DNA of 64,000 bases from Actinophytocola xanthii (GCF_001921205.1 NZ_MSIE01000034.1:62001-126000), one strand, 5' to 3'. Positions 9,184 through 18,163 are shown, numbered from the stretch's first letter. Notes: generated from the sequence alone by a model not told the origin. A program made the numbers and translations.

Positions 9184-10236
9184 TCACAACCGGTCCAGCA
9201 GCTCCCGGGTGAACGACTCGGTGGTCGCCGTGCCGCCGAGGTCCGGCGTGCGCACGGCCGTGTTGCCGAGCACGTCCGCCATGGCCGAGCGGACCTCGGC
9301 GCTGGCCTCGGGGTGACCGAGGTGGTCCACCATCATCGCCGCCGACCAGATCGCGCCGAGCGGGTTGGCGACGCCTCGGCCGGCGATGTCGGGCGCGGAG
9401 CCGTGCACTGGCTCGAACATCGAGGGGAACTCCCGCTCGGGGTTGAGGTTGGCGGCCGGGGCGACGCCGATGCTGCCGGCGACCGCGGCGGCGAGGTCGG
9501 AGAGGATGTCCCCGAACAGGTTGGAGCCGACGATCACGTCGAACCGCGCCGGGTCCAGCACGATCTTCGCGACCAGCGCGTCGATGTGCTCCTGGTGCCA
9601 GCTCACCTCCGGGTGTCGTTCGCCGGCCTCCTCGACCAGCTCGTCCCAGAACGGCATCGTGTGCACGATTCCATTGGATTTCGTGGCCGAGGTGAGAACG
9701 CCGCGGCGGGTGGCCGCGAGCGAGAAGGCGTAGTCGAGGATGCGCGTGACGCCCGGCCGGGTGAACACGGCCTCCTGCACGGCCAGCTCGTCGGGGAAGC
9801 CGCGGCGGAAGCGCCCACCCACCTCCGAGTACTCCCCCTCGACGTTCTCCCGGACGACGACGAACTCCAGTCCCGGCTCGGCCGCGCGCACCGGGCTGGG
9901 CACGCCCGGCAGTACGGCGATCGGGCGGAGGTTGACGTACTGGTCGAACTGCCGGCGGATCGGAATGAGCAGGCCCCACAGCGAGACGTGGTCGGGCACG
10001 CCCGGCCAGCCGACCGCGCCGAGCAGGATGGCGTCGTGGTGGCGGATCCGGTCGAGCCCGTCGGCCGGCATCATGGCGCCCTCGCGCAGGTATCGCTCGC
10101 AGGACCAGTCGAACTCGTCGTACCGGAAGCGGATCCCGTGGCGGCGGCCGACCCGGTCGAGGACCGCTGTCGCCGGCGGCAGCACCTCGGCACCGATGCC
10201 GTCGCCGGGGATGAGCGCGATGCGGTGTTCGGTCAT
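9184..10236 (-). CDS. Tartrate / D-malate dehydrogenase (isopropylmalate dehydrogenase family)
   Basis: 350 residues from ATG 10236. The beta-decarboxylating dehydrogenase family is shown by IALIPGDGIGAEV at the N-terminus, VVRENVEGEYSEVGG, the catalytic Lys of TSATKSNG, the metal-binding Asp motif IVGSNLFGDILSDLAA, and FEPVHGSAPDIAG. The segment WHQEHIDALVAKIVLDPARFD and the hydrophilic early region match tartrate/D-malate dehydrogenases rather than LeuB. It would oxidise and decarboxylate D-malate or tartrate with NAD+. A perfect 11-bp dyad lies 54-80 bases upstream and may control it. It is not linked to leucine biosynthesis genes. Confidence 0.85.
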   Translation of the reverse strand: MTEHRIALIPGDGIGAEVLPPATAVLDRVGRRHGIRFRYDEFDWSCERYLREGAMMPADGLDRIRHHDAILLGAVGWPGVPDHVSLWGLLIPIRRQFDQYVNLRPIAVLPGVPSPVRAAEPGLEFVVVRENVEGEYSEVGGRFRRGFPDELAVQEAVFTRPGVTRILDYAFSLAATRRGVLTSATKSNGIVHTMPFWDELVEEAGERHPEVSWHQEHIDALVAKIVLDPARFDVIVGSNLFGDILSDLAAAVAGSIGVAPAANLNPEREFPSMFEPVHGSAPDIAGRGVANPLGAIWSAAMMVDHLGHPEASAEVRSAMADVLGNTAVRTPDLGGTATTESFTRELLDRL

Positions 10237-10289
10237 ACCGGCCAGTGCAGCGGGTCCCCGGCGGCGCCGTCCAAGACCGGCTTCCTCGC

Positions 10290-10316
10290 CCGCCGATAGG
10301 GCAGGCCTATCGGCGG
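10290..10316. promoter_or_regulatory. 11-bp perfect inverted repeat upstream of the tartrate dehydrogenase gene
   Basis: CCGCCGATAGG (10290-10300), spacer GCAGG, then CCTATCGGCGG (10306-10316). The inner ATAGG-N5-CCTAT fits the T-N11-A style of LysR sites or a GntR operator. It lies between two divergent genes (start codons at 10236 minus and 10439 plus) where no terminator is needed, so an operator is the better reading. Confidence 0.55.
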
Positions 10317-10438
10317 TGCGCATCCCCCGCGAGAGCTACCCCGGTCGTCCACCCGACGGGGATTTCTCCGCGCCCGCGGGCTCCTAGCGTTTCCCTCGGC
10401 CGTCCGGACCAGGCGGCCAGGACGGAGAGAGGACCTCG

Positions 10439-11287
10439 ATGAGCACGACGGACAACGCGCGACCAGGACTGACGCACTCGGCGGTCGGCCGCTTCGGCCG
10501 CTCCCCGCTCGGCTGGCTGCTGGTCGGGGTGCTCGGGGTCGCCGCGGTGTCCGCGGTGACCTCGGGCGGCCCGCCGGTGCTGGCCGCCGTGGGCGCTGTC
10601 GCCGCTGTCGCCGTGTACTGGGCGGTCGTGCGGTTCGTGGCGCACCGGCCGACCCCGGAGATCGGCCGGGACAGGGCGGGGCGCAGGGCGTTGCTCGGTG
10701 GTGTCGTCGGCTTCGGGTTCATCGCAGTGTCGATGATCGCCGTCCTCTCGGAGTTCTCGTTCGCCCCGGGCACCGGTGACGCGGTGCCGGTCGTCGCGTC
10801 GATCCTGGCGGTGTCGCTCGGCGCGGCGGTGACCGAGGAGCTGCTGTTCCGCGGGCTGGCCCTGCAGGCGCTGGAACGGCTGTTCGGTAGCTGGGTCGCC
10901 CTGGCGACCACGGCGCTGCTGTTCGGCGCCCTGCACCTGGCCAACCCGGGCGCCACCGTCTGGAGCTCGCTCGCGATCGCCGTCGAGGCCGGCGTGCTGC
11001 TCGGCGCGGCGTTCCTCGTGACGCGCAGTCTCTGGTTCGTCGTCGGCCTGCACCTCGCCTGGAACGCGACCGTGGCGCTGCTCGGCCTGCCGGTCTCCGG
11101 CCACCCCTCCTCCGGCCTGCTGACCGCCACCCCGACCGGCCCGACCCTCGTCACCGGCGGCGACTTCGGGATCGAGGCCTCGGTCGTGCCGGTCGTCGTG
11201 GCCCTGCTGCTGGCCGTCCCGATGCTGGTCACCGCGCACCGGCGCGGCCGGCTGGTGCCCCGCCGCCGCCCTGCGGACGTGCCCTAG
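10439..11287 (+). CDS. CPBP family intramembrane metalloprotease
   Basis: 282 residues, about eight hydrophobic segments. The CPBP/Abi motifs are intact: EELLFRG with Glu133-Glu134 in motif 1, FGALHL with the motif 2 His, and HLAWN in motif 3. These residues form the intramembrane active site of type II CAAX-protease-like (Rce1) enzymes. Bacterial members have been tied to bacteriocin self-protection and protein maturation; the target here is unknown. The histidine kinase starts 9 bases after its stop, so the protease and the two-component pair probably form one operon. Confidence 0.9.
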   Translation: MSTTDNARPGLTHSAVGRFGRSPLGWLLVGVLGVAAVSAVTSGGPPVLAAVGAVAAVAVYWAVVRFVAHRPTPEIGRDRAGRRALLGGVVGFGFIAVSMIAVLSEFSFAPGTGDAVPVVASILAVSLGAAVTEELLFRGLALQALERLFGSWVALATTALLFGALHLANPGATVWSSLAIAVEAGVLLGAAFLVTRSLWFVVGLHLAWNATVALLGLPVSGHPSSGLLTATPTGPTLVTGGDFGIEASVVPVVVALLLAVPMLVTAHRRGRLVPRRRPADVP

Positions 11288-11296
11288 GCTCGGTCG

Positions 11297-12487
11297 GTGT
11301 TCGCCCGGACGGCCTCCCGCCTTCGGTCGGTCCTCGGCCGGTGGCGGGACCGGTCTCCGTCCACGAAGGACACCGCGCTGGCCTTGGCCGTGACCGGACT
11401 CGCGTTCGTGCCCACGCTGTCCCACCTCGGACCGGAGATCGGCGACCTGCCCCCGGGCCACACCGGCACCGGGGGCGCCGCAACGGGCGTGGCGCTGACC
11501 ATGGCGCTGTGCCTGCCGCTGGCGGTGCGCACCCGGTGGCCGGATCTCTGCCTCGCGGTCGTCGGCGTCGCGTTCGCCGCCGACCAGGTGCTGGGCTACC
11601 CGGACACCGTCGGCAAGATCGGGCTCCTCCTCGCGCTCTACGCCGCGGGCGCTCACCTCGACCGGCACCGCCGGGTGGTCGCCGCGCTGGCCACGGCGGC
11701 CTACGTCGTGCTCGTGCTTGTCCTGCACGACCTCGGCTCCCCGCAGGGGCCGCCCGACTTCGTGGCCTTCTACCTGGTGCTGGTGGGGATATGGCTGGCT
11801 GGGGCCGGTGTGCGGAGGTGGCGCATGGAGGAGGCCGAGCGGCGGCGGTTGGCCGCGGAGGTGGCGGCGGCCGCCGAGCGGGCGCGGATCGCCCGCGACC
11901 TGCACGACGTGGTCACCCACCACGTCACGGCGATGGTCGTCCAGGCCGACGCCGCCCAGTTCCTGCTCGAGAGCGCGCCGGGGCGGGCCGGGGAAGGGCT
12001 CGGCGCGATCAGCGACACCGGTCGCCGGGCGCTGACCGAGCTGCGGTCGCTGCTGGGCATCCTGGAGGCGACGGGCTACTCCGCCCCCGCCGACCGCGAA
12101 CCCACCCTGGGCAGGGTCGCCGACCTGGTCGAGCGCGCCCGGCTCTCCGGTCAACCGGTCGACTGGACCGAGGAGGGTGAGCGGCGGGCGTGGCCCGTCG
12201 ATGTCGAGCTGGCCGTGTACCGGGTGGTGCAGGAGGCGCTCACCAACGCGCTCAAGTACGCGGCCGGGCAGCCGACCACCGTCCGGCTCCGCCACGCCGA
12301 GGAGCAGGTCGAGGTCGAGGTGGTCACCGAGGGGTCCACCGTCGACGCGACCACCCCGTCGGGTGGACGAGGGCTCGCCGGGTTGCGGGAGCGGGTCCGG
12401 ATGCTCGGTGGTGAACTGGTGGCCGGCACCCGAGCCGAGGGCGGCTACGGCGTCCGTGCCCTGATCCCGTCCAGGAGTGCCCCATGA
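11297..12487 (+). CDS. NarL-type sensor histidine kinase
   Basis: 396 residues from GTG 11297. Several N-terminal membrane segments (about residues 25-165) are followed by a HisKA_3 dimerisation domain, RIARDLHDVVTHHVTAMV, with phospho-acceptor His203, and a compact HATPase with QEALTNALKYA and GRGLAGLRERVRMLGGEL. This is the common actinobacterial kinase architecture with no large extracellular sensor. Its stop overlaps the start of the LuxR-type regulator by ATGA at 12484-12487, marking a cognate pair. Confidence 0.92.
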   Translation: MFARTASRLRSVLGRWRDRSPSTKDTALALAVTGLAFVPTLSHLGPEIGDLPPGHTGTGGAATGVALTMALCLPLAVRTRWPDLCLAVVGVAFAADQVLGYPDTVGKIGLLLALYAAGAHLDRHRRVVAALATAAYVVLVLVLHDLGSPQGPPDFVAFYLVLVGIWLAGAGVRRWRMEEAERRRLAAEVAAAAERARIARDLHDVVTHHVTAMVVQADAAQFLLESAPGRAGEGLGAISDTGRRALTELRSLLGILEATGYSAPADREPTLGRVADLVERARLSGQPVDWTEEGERRAWPVDVELAVYRVVQEALTNALKYAAGQPTTVRLRHAEEQVEVEVVTEGSTVDATTPSGGRGLAGLRERVRMLGGELVAGTRAEGGYGVRALIPSRSAP

Positions 12488-13167
12488 CCGCGCCGACCCG
12501 GGTCCTGATCTGCGAGGACCAGGAGCTGGTCCGCACCGGCTACGTCACCATCCTCTCCGCCCAGCCGGACCTGGCCGTGGTCGGTGAGGCCGCGGACGGG
12601 CGGGCGGCGGTGGAGGCGGCACGGCGGCTGGAGCCGGACGTGGTCGTGATGGACATCCGCATGCCGCTCCTGGACGGCATCGAGGCGACCCGGCAGCTGG
12701 CCGGCCCCGGGGTCGAGTCGCCGCGCAAGGTGCTGGTGGTGACCACCTTCAACGTCGACGAGTACGTCTACGAGGCGCTGCGTGCCGGTGCCAGCGGGTT
12801 CCTGCTCAAGGACGCGCCACCGGCCGAGCTGGTCAACGGCATCCGGACGATCGCCCGCGGAGAGGCCCTGCTGGCACCGGCGGTCACCAGGACGCTCATC
12901 GGCCACTTCGCCGAGCGGCTGCGCCCCGCCGAGGATGCCAGCCCGGCTCGCGCGAACGTCGTGCGTTCGCTGACCGCTCGCGAGCTCGAGGTGTTCGAGC
13001 ACGTCGCCGCGGGTCTTTCCAACGCCGAGATCGCCGCCGCACTGTTCGTCACCACCGAGACCGTGAAGACCTACGTGTCCCGCATCCTCACCAAGCTCGA
13101 CCTCCGTGACCGCGTCCAGGTGGTCGTCCTCGCGCACCGGGTCGGCCTGGTCGCCTCGGTGGACTGA
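12484..13167 (+). CDS. NarL/LuxR-family response regulator
   Basis: 227 residues. A receiver domain with CEDQELVR and phospho-acceptor Asp57 (VVMDIRMPLLDG) is followed by a LuxR-type helix-turn-helix (LTARELEVFEHVAAGLSNAEIAAALFVTTETVKTYVSRILTKLDL). It is translationally coupled to the kinase at 11297 and probably regulates the CPBP protease operon or membrane-stress genes. Confidence 0.93.
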   Translation: MTAPTRVLICEDQELVRTGYVTILSAQPDLAVVGEAADGRAAVEAARRLEPDVVVMDIRMPLLDGIEATRQLAGPGVESPRKVLVVTTFNVDEYVYEALRAGASGFLLKDAPPAELVNGIRTIARGEALLAPAVTRTLIGHFAERLRPAEDASPARANVVRSLTARELEVFEHVAAGLSNAEIAAALFVTTETVKTYVSRILTKLDLRDRVQVVVLAHRVGLVASVD

Positions 13168-13173
13168 GCGTGC

Positions 13174-14058
13174 TCAGCCCGGCTCGCCCACGCCGGCCGT
13201 GGCCAGGAACCGGGCCGCCGCCGGGCTGAGCGCGCCGTTCCGGTGGACGAGGCACACGTGCAGCACCTCGTCGGAGGCCAGGTCGCGCACGACGGCGCCG
13301 GCGTCGGCGGCGAGCCCGCGCCAGGACTCGCTGAGCACCGCCACCCCCACCCCCGCGAGCACGAGCGGCAGCACGGCCTCCCGGTGCTCGACCTCCACCG
13401 CGACCCGCGCCCCCTCCGCCGCGGCGAGCACGGCGTCGGCGGCGCGGCGCATGCCGGTTCCCGGCTGGCCGACGATCAGCCGGCACCCGGCGAGGCTCTC
13501 CGGCGGTACCGGGTCCACCGCCGGCAGGTCGTCCTCGCGCCCGGCGACGAGGACGAACCGCTGGGTGCCCAGCGGCCACGCGGCGATGCCGGCCACCGCG
13601 GGCCGCTCCGCCGCACCGAGCACGCCGAGCTCCGCCGTGCCCACCCGCACCGCCTCGAGCACCTCGGCCGGCGTCGCCGCCGCCCGCACGACGATCTCGA
13701 CCAGGGGGTACTCCGTGGCGAACCGGCTGATCATCCCGGTCAGCGGACGCACCGCCTGGGAGGGCATCGAGGACAGGAGCAGCCGCCCGCCGCGCAGCCC
13801 GCCCACGGCGGCGACCGTCGACCTGGCCAGCCGCAGCCCCCGCAGCACGTCCCGGGCCGGCCCGACCAGCGACTCCCCCGCCGAGGTGAGCACCAGCCGC
13901 CGCCCGGTCCGGTGGAAGAGCTCGGTTCCGAGGTCGCGCTCGAGCCCGCGCAGGGCCTGGGAGACCGACGGCTGGGCCACGAACAGCTCCCTGGCCGCGC
14001 CGTGCACGCTGCCGTGGTCGACAACCGCGAGGAAGTACCGCAGCTGGCGAACGTCCAT
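13174..14058 (-). CDS. LysR-family transcriptional regulator
   Basis: 294 residues. The N-terminal winged helix MDVRQLRYFLAVVDHGSVHGAARELFVAQPSVSQALRGLERDLG is textbook LysR, followed by the effector-binding domain with the FHRTGRRLVLT boundary. It sits 7 bases downstream of the flavin reductase stop on the same strand, so the two may be co-transcribed, which is not the usual divergent arrangement of LysR genes. The effector is unknown. Confidence 0.92.
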   Translation of the reverse strand: MDVRQLRYFLAVVDHGSVHGAARELFVAQPSVSQALRGLERDLGTELFHRTGRRLVLTSAGESLVGPARDVLRGLRLARSTVAAVGGLRGGRLLLSSMPSQAVRPLTGMISRFATEYPLVEIVVRAAATPAEVLEAVRVGTAELGVLGAAERPAVAGIAAWPLGTQRFVLVAGREDDLPAVDPVPPESLAGCRLIVGQPGTGMRRAADAVLAAAEGARVAVEVEHREAVLPLVLAGVGVAVLSESWRGLAADAGAVVRDLASDEVLHVCLVHRNGALSPAAARFLATAGVGEPG

Positions 14059-14065
14059 CGGGTGG

Positions 14066-15442
14066 TCAGGCGAGGCGGCTGAGCGCGTCCTCGATCGCCC
14101 GGTGGAAGGTGGGGTAGGCGTAGATCATCTGGGCGAGCCGCCTGGTCGGCACCTCGGCGTGCACCGCGACCACCAGGGCGCCGAGCACCTCGCCGCCGTT
14201 GGGGCCGGCCGAGGTCGCGCCGACCAGCACGCCGCGCTCGGCGTCCTCGACCAGCTTGATGAACCCCTCGTTGCCGAACTTGTGCACGAACCCGCGCGAG
14301 GAGGCCGAGAGCTGGGAGACGCCGACCCGGACCGACAGCCCGCGCTCCCGGGCCGCCGCCTCGCTGAGCCCGACCGAGCCGATCTCCGGGTCGGTGAAGG
14401 TCACCCGGGGCACCGCCCGGTAGTCGGCGGTCTCGGCGTCGGGCTCCTCGAGGATGTCCGCCGCCGCGATCCTCGCCTGGTACATCGACATGTGCGTGAA
14501 CGCCCCCTGGCCGGTGATGTCGCCGATCGCCCACAGGCCGTCCGCGGCACGCATCCGCTCGTCGGTGTGCACACCGCGCGCGTTCTCGGGCAGCCCGACC
14601 GCGCCCACGCCCAGGGCCGCCATGTCGGTGCTCCGGCCGGCCGCCACCAGCAGCCGGTCGGCGGCCAGCGCCTCGCCGTTGTCCAGCTTGATGGCGAACT
14701 GCCCGGACTCGTACCGCACCATCGCGGCCGACAGCCCGGTTCGCACGGCGATCCCCTCCGCCTCGAACCGCGCCGCCAGCAGCTCGCCGGCCTCCGGCTC
14801 GTCTGCCGGCAGCAGGCGGTCCGCGTGCTGGACGACGGTCACCGCGCTGCCGAACCGGGAGAACACCTGCGCTAGCTCGCAGCCGACCGGCCCGCCGCCC
14901 AGCACGACCAGCGAGGCCGGCACCTCTTCCACGGCCACCGCGTCCCGGTTGGTCCAGTACGGCGTCTCGACCAGGCCGTCGATCGCCGGCACCGCCGGAT
15001 CGGTGCCGGTGTTCAGCACGATGCCGCGCCGCGCGGTGAAGACCTGCTCGCCTTCCGAAGTAGACACGGTGACCTCACGGGGTGCGGTGATCCGCCCGCG
15101 GCCGCGGACGAACCGCCCGCCGGCGTCGGTGAACCTGTTCACCGCGACCGTGTCGTCCCAGTTGTCGGTCGCCTCGTCGCGGATCCGCCGCGCCACCGGC
15201 CGCCAGTCCGGGGCGACCTGGGCCGAGCCGGCGAGCGCGTCCACCCGGCGTGCCTCGCCGAGCGCGTCAGTGGCCCGGATCATGATCTTGGTGGGGATGC
15301 AGGCGTAGTACGGGCACTCGCCACCGACCAGGCGCGCGTCCACACCCACCACGGACAGGCCGGCCCGGGCCAGTCGGGCGCCCACGTCCTCACCACCCGG
15401 CCCCATCCCGATGACGACGACATCCACCTCGGTACCCGGCAT
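14066..15442 (-). CDS. FAD-dependent pyridine nucleotide-disulfide oxidoreductase (LpdA/MerA-like)
   Basis: 458 residues from ATG 15442. The FAD fingerprint is VVVIGMGPGGEDVGARLARAG, the redox pair is GGECPYYACIPTK (Cys-x4-Cys), the NAD(P) fingerprint is VVLGGGPVGCELAQVFSRFG, and the second FAD motif is GLWAIGDITG. The C-terminal segment YAYPTFHRAIEDAL has Tyr where dihydrolipoamide dehydrogenase has the catalytic His (HPTxxE), so a lipoamide role is unlikely. A quinone, metal or other disulfide substrate is better supported, as for mycobacterial LpdA or MerA-type proteins. A longer start at 15484 adds a leader with no family match. Confidence 0.85.
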   Translation of the reverse strand: MPGTEVDVVVIGMGPGGEDVGARLARAGLSVVGVDARLVGGECPYYACIPTKIMIRATDALGEARRVDALAGSAQVAPDWRPVARRIRDEATDNWDDTVAVNRFTDAGGRFVRGRGRITAPREVTVSTSEGEQVFTARRGIVLNTGTDPAVPAIDGLVETPYWTNRDAVAVEEVPASLVVLGGGPVGCELAQVFSRFGSAVTVVQHADRLLPADEPEAGELLAARFEAEGIAVRTGLSAAMVRYESGQFAIKLDNGEALAADRLLVAAGRSTDMAALGVGAVGLPENARGVHTDERMRAADGLWAIGDITGQGAFTHMSMYQARIAAADILEEPDAETADYRAVPRVTFTDPEIGSVGLSEAAARERGLSVRVGVSQLSASSRGFVHKFGNEGFIKLVEDAERGVLVGATSAGPNGGEVLGALVVAVHAEVPTRRLAQMIYAYPTFHRAIEDALSRLA

Positions 15443-15521
15443 ATCGACTCCCAGCAGATCGTGTGTGCGTGCACAGCACAGCACGTCCCGCCGAGCAACG
15501 CACCGGGGGGAGGCGGAACAC

Positions 15522-15554
15522 AGCGGGCCCGCACCGTCTCGGTGCGGGCCCGCT
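15522..15554 (-). terminator. Intrinsic terminator hairpin after the M15 peptidase gene
   Basis: A perfect 15-bp stem, AGCGGGCCCGCACCG (15522-15536) against its exact complement (15540-15554) with a TCT loop, begins about 20 bases after the stop of the secreted peptidase gene. There is no long U-run, as is common for actinobacterial terminators. Confidence 0.8.
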
Positions 15555-15573
15555 GGTCACTGCTCCGACCGGG

Positions 15574-16314
15574 TCAGCAGTTCGGCGCGCTCCAGCTCTG
15601 GCTGGACTTGTTGCCGACGTGGACGTGGTCGTTGTGGCCCGGGTAGCCGGGGCCGAGGAGCTCCTCGAACCCCGCGGACTTGCCCGCGTTCCACATCTGG
15701 CACTGCGAGGGGGCGCTGGACAGGCCCAGGTCGACCCCCTGGCCGGACATGTGCAGGCTGGTCGACGAGCCGCCGACCGAGGAGTTGCACGACACGCTGC
15801 GGAAGCCCGAGGTGATCACCAGCGCCCGGTCGCCGAGCTTGTGCCGCATGGCCTCCAGCTGCCACATGATGCGCCGGATGTTCTCCCGCGCCGTCGCAGC
15901 CGACACCCTGCCGCCGTTGAAGTTGTTCGCACCGCAGTTGTCGTCGAACTCGCCGTAGGCGAAGTGGATCGGCGTGCAGTCGTCGTCCTGCAGCTCGTAG
16001 ATCTTGTTGAACGTCTGCGGACCGGCGATGCCGTCGGCGCCCAGGCCGTAGCCGGCCTGGAACCGGCGGACGGCGTTCGCCGTGGCCGGACCGTACTGCC
16101 CGTCGAGGCTGAGGGACTCTCCGGAGGCCACCCAGCCGGCCACGCGAATCTGGAGCTGGGTGACGTCGGCACCGCTGGCGCCCTGCTGGAGGGTGCGGTT
16201 CCAGGTGAAGCATCCGTCGGCGGCCGCGGTCGCGGGGGCCAGCACACCCACCGTGACCGAGCCGGTGATCGCGAGTAACACCGCCGACAGAAGGGAAACA
16301 AGACGTCTGCGCAT
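15574..16314 (-). CDS. Secreted peptidoglycan-binding M15-type D,D-carboxypeptidase
   Basis: 246 residues from ATG 16314. A signal peptide (MRRRLVSLLSAVLLAITGSV, cleavage near ATAAA) precedes a PG_binding_1 domain (LQQGASGADVTQLQIRVAGW through GIAGPQTFNKIYEL). A peptidase M15A/M15_3 domain follows, with metal-site residues in SGFRS, SLHMSGQGVDLG and NDHVHVG. It probably trims peptide stems of peptidoglycan outside the cell. Paired cysteines (for example DDDC, DDNC, VSCNSS, SQC) could form disulfides in the secreted protein. The gene stands alone with a strong terminator and a long leader. Confidence 0.88.
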   Translation of the reverse strand: MRRRLVSLLSAVLLAITGSVTVGVLAPATAAADGCFTWNRTLQQGASGADVTQLQIRVAGWVASGESLSLDGQYGPATANAVRRFQAGYGLGADGIAGPQTFNKIYELQDDDCTPIHFAYGEFDDNCGANNFNGGRVSAATARENIRRIMWQLEAMRHKLGDRALVITSGFRSVSCNSSVGGSSTSLHMSGQGVDLGLSSAPSQCQMWNAGKSAGFEELLGPGYPGHNDHVHVGNKSSQSWSAPNC

Positions 16315-16329
16315 AACGCCTCCAATTGT

Positions 16330-16357
16330 GCGACGGTGCAGGGGAGGTTCCCGTCGC
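16330..16357 (-). promoter_or_regulatory. 5' leader hairpin of the M15 peptidase gene
   Basis: GCGACGG (16330-16336) pairs with CCGTCGC (16351-16357) across a 14-base loop, some 16 bases before the start codon. The surrounding leader is noticeably less GC-rich than coding DNA, and a TTGACT hexamer (minus strand, 16394-16389) could be the -35 of its promoter. The hairpin could influence translation; no known riboswitch class is recognisable. Confidence 0.3.
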
Positions 16358-16481
16358 CGCGGAGATCGTGACAGTGCACAACGCGATAAGTCAATGAATT
16401 GTTGGAGAATTTCCTTCCTTGATCGTGGCAAGCTTCACCGTTGCTCTTTAGGACCGTCCAGGCCGGGGCATGCGCCGCCGG

Positions 16482-18122
16482 TCAGGCCACTCCGGTCCGC
16501 CGGATGATCGCCGCCGCGTCCACACCGGACGGCAGGGTGCCGAACGCGACACCCCAGTCGCCGTCGAGCCGGGAAGCGCAGAAGGCGTCGGCGACGGCCT
16601 GGTCCCCGTGCCGGACGAGCAGCGATCCCTGGAGTACCAACGCCAACCGTTCGACCAGCCGCCGCGCTTCGGCCTGGGCGGCGGCGGGATCGGACAGTCC
16701 ACTGAGATCCTTCCGCAGGCGGGCGACCGCGTCGTCGAGCCGGCGGTCGGCCCCCGTCGCCTCACTGACCTCGTCGAAGAACGCCTCGGTGCCGACCGAG
16801 CCCATCGCGCGCAGCACGTCCAGCGCCGCGACGTTGCCCGAGCCCTCCCAGATCGAGATGAGCGGGGCCTCCCGGTAGAGGCGGGGCATGCCGGACTCCT
16901 CCACGTAGCCGTTGCCGCCGAGGCACTCCAGCGCCTCCGCCGCGTGGGCCGAGGTCCGCTTGCACACCCAGTACTTGCCGACGGCGAGCCCCAGCCGACG
17001 GAAGGCCGCCTCCCGCTCGTCGCCGGCGACGGCGCGGTCGGTGGCGCCGGCCAGGCGCATGGCCAGCGTCGTGGCCGCCTCCGACTCCACGGCCAGGTCG
17101 GCCAGGACGTTGCCCATCAGCGGGGTGTCGATCAGGTGGTCGCCGAAGGCGGTGCGGTGGACCGCGTGGTGCACCGCCTGCACGAGCGCGGCCCGCATTC
17201 CGGCGGCCCCGGCGATCACGCAGTCCAGCCTGGTCGTGTTGACCATCTGGATGATCGTGCGCACCCCCCGGCCCTCCTCGCCGACCGGCCAGGCGAGCGC
17301 CTCGTCGTACTCGACCTCCGAGGAGGCGTTCGAGCGGTTGCCCAGCTTGTCCTTGAGCCGCTGGAGGTGCATCCGGTTGCGGGTGCCGTCGGGCAGCACC
17401 CTCGGGAGCAGGAAGCAGGTCAGCCCGCCCGGCGCCTGCGCGAGCACGAGGAACAGGTCGCCCATCGGCGCCGAGGTGAACCACTTGTGCCCGGTGAGCG
17501 AGTAGCTGCCGTCGGACTGGGGCACCGCGCGGGTGGTGTTCGCCCGGACGTCGGACCCGCCCTGCTTCTCGGTCATCGACATGCCGGCGGTGAGCCCACG
17601 CTTGCTGTCGGGGACGCGCGAGCCCGGGTCGTAGACCGGCGCCGCCAGCAGCGGCTCGAACCGCTCGGCCAGGGCCGGGGCGTGCCGCAGGGCGGGGACA
17701 ACCGCGTAGGTCATCGAGATCGGGCAGCCGTGGCCGGCCTCGACCTGGCCCCAGGCGTAGAACTTGGCGGCCCGCGCCACATGCGCCCCGGCCCGCGCGT
17801 CCCGCCAGGGCGCGCCGTGCATGCCGTACCCGACGGCGACGGTCATCAGCTCGTGGTAGGCGGGGTGGTACTCGACCTCGTCGATCCGGTTGCCGAACCG
17901 GTCGTGGGTGCGCAGGACCGGTTCGTTCTCGTTGGCCAGCCGCGCCCACTCCTGGGCACGCGCGGTGCCGGCCAGCCGGCCCACCTCGTGCACCGACTCC
18001 TCGGCCCAGCCCGCCCCCTCCCGACGCAGGCCCTCGAGCAGGGCCGCGTCCTCGGCGACGTCGTGGTCGAGCAGCGGCGGAACCTGGTTGGTCACAGCGT
18101 GCGTAGCCGGCATGCCAGCCAT
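16482..18122 (-). CDS. Acyl-CoA dehydrogenase, AidB-like subfamily
   Basis: About 546 residues, longer than ordinary acyl-CoA dehydrogenases, as in AidB. The N-terminal extension covers residues about 1-180. The FAD-binding core shows GMSMTEKQGGSDVRANTT, LTGHKWFTSAPMGDLFLVLAQ and the C-terminal ECLGGNGYVEESGMPRLYREAPLISIWEGSGNV, all signature AidB blocks. AidB proteins are associated with protection against alkylating agents, but many actinobacterial homologues may simply oxidise acyl-CoAs. The start is uncertain among 18140, 18122 and 18113; none has a clear ribosome binding site. It is divergent from a PaaX-type regulator. Confidence 0.87.
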   Translation of the reverse strand: MAGMPATHAVTNQVPPLLDHDVAEDAALLEGLRREGAGWAEESVHEVGRLAGTARAQEWARLANENEPVLRTHDRFGNRIDEVEYHPAYHELMTVAVGYGMHGAPWRDARAGAHVARAAKFYAWGQVEAGHGCPISMTYAVVPALRHAPALAERFEPLLAAPVYDPGSRVPDSKRGLTAGMSMTEKQGGSDVRANTTRAVPQSDGSYSLTGHKWFTSAPMGDLFLVLAQAPGGLTCFLLPRVLPDGTRNRMHLQRLKDKLGNRSNASSEVEYDEALAWPVGEEGRGVRTIIQMVNTTRLDCVIAGAAGMRAALVQAVHHAVHRTAFGDHLIDTPLMGNVLADLAVESEAATTLAMRLAGATDRAVAGDEREAAFRRLGLAVGKYWVCKRTSAHAAEALECLGGNGYVEESGMPRLYREAPLISIWEGSGNVAALDVLRAMGSVGTEAFFDEVSEATGADRRLDDAVARLRKDLSGLSDPAAAQAEARRLVERLALVLQGSLLVRHGDQAVADAFCASRLDGDWGVAFGTLPSGVDAAAIIRRTGVA

Positions 18123-18163
18123 GTTACGTTTTCCAAACACGCGACACTAGAGATGTAAGGAAG

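Noticed and set aside
7853-9979. 708-codon frame joining the C15-like protein to upstream sequence
   Set aside because: The signal peptide at residue 1 from 9109 marks the true start; the upstream part is antisense-like frame of the dehydrogenase gene.
16315-16481. c-di-AMP (ydaO) riboswitch before the secreted M15 peptidase
   Set aside because: Cell-wall hydrolase genes of actinobacteria often have one, but the leader is short and apart from a GGGAACC-like patch the conserved ydaO core is not recognisable.
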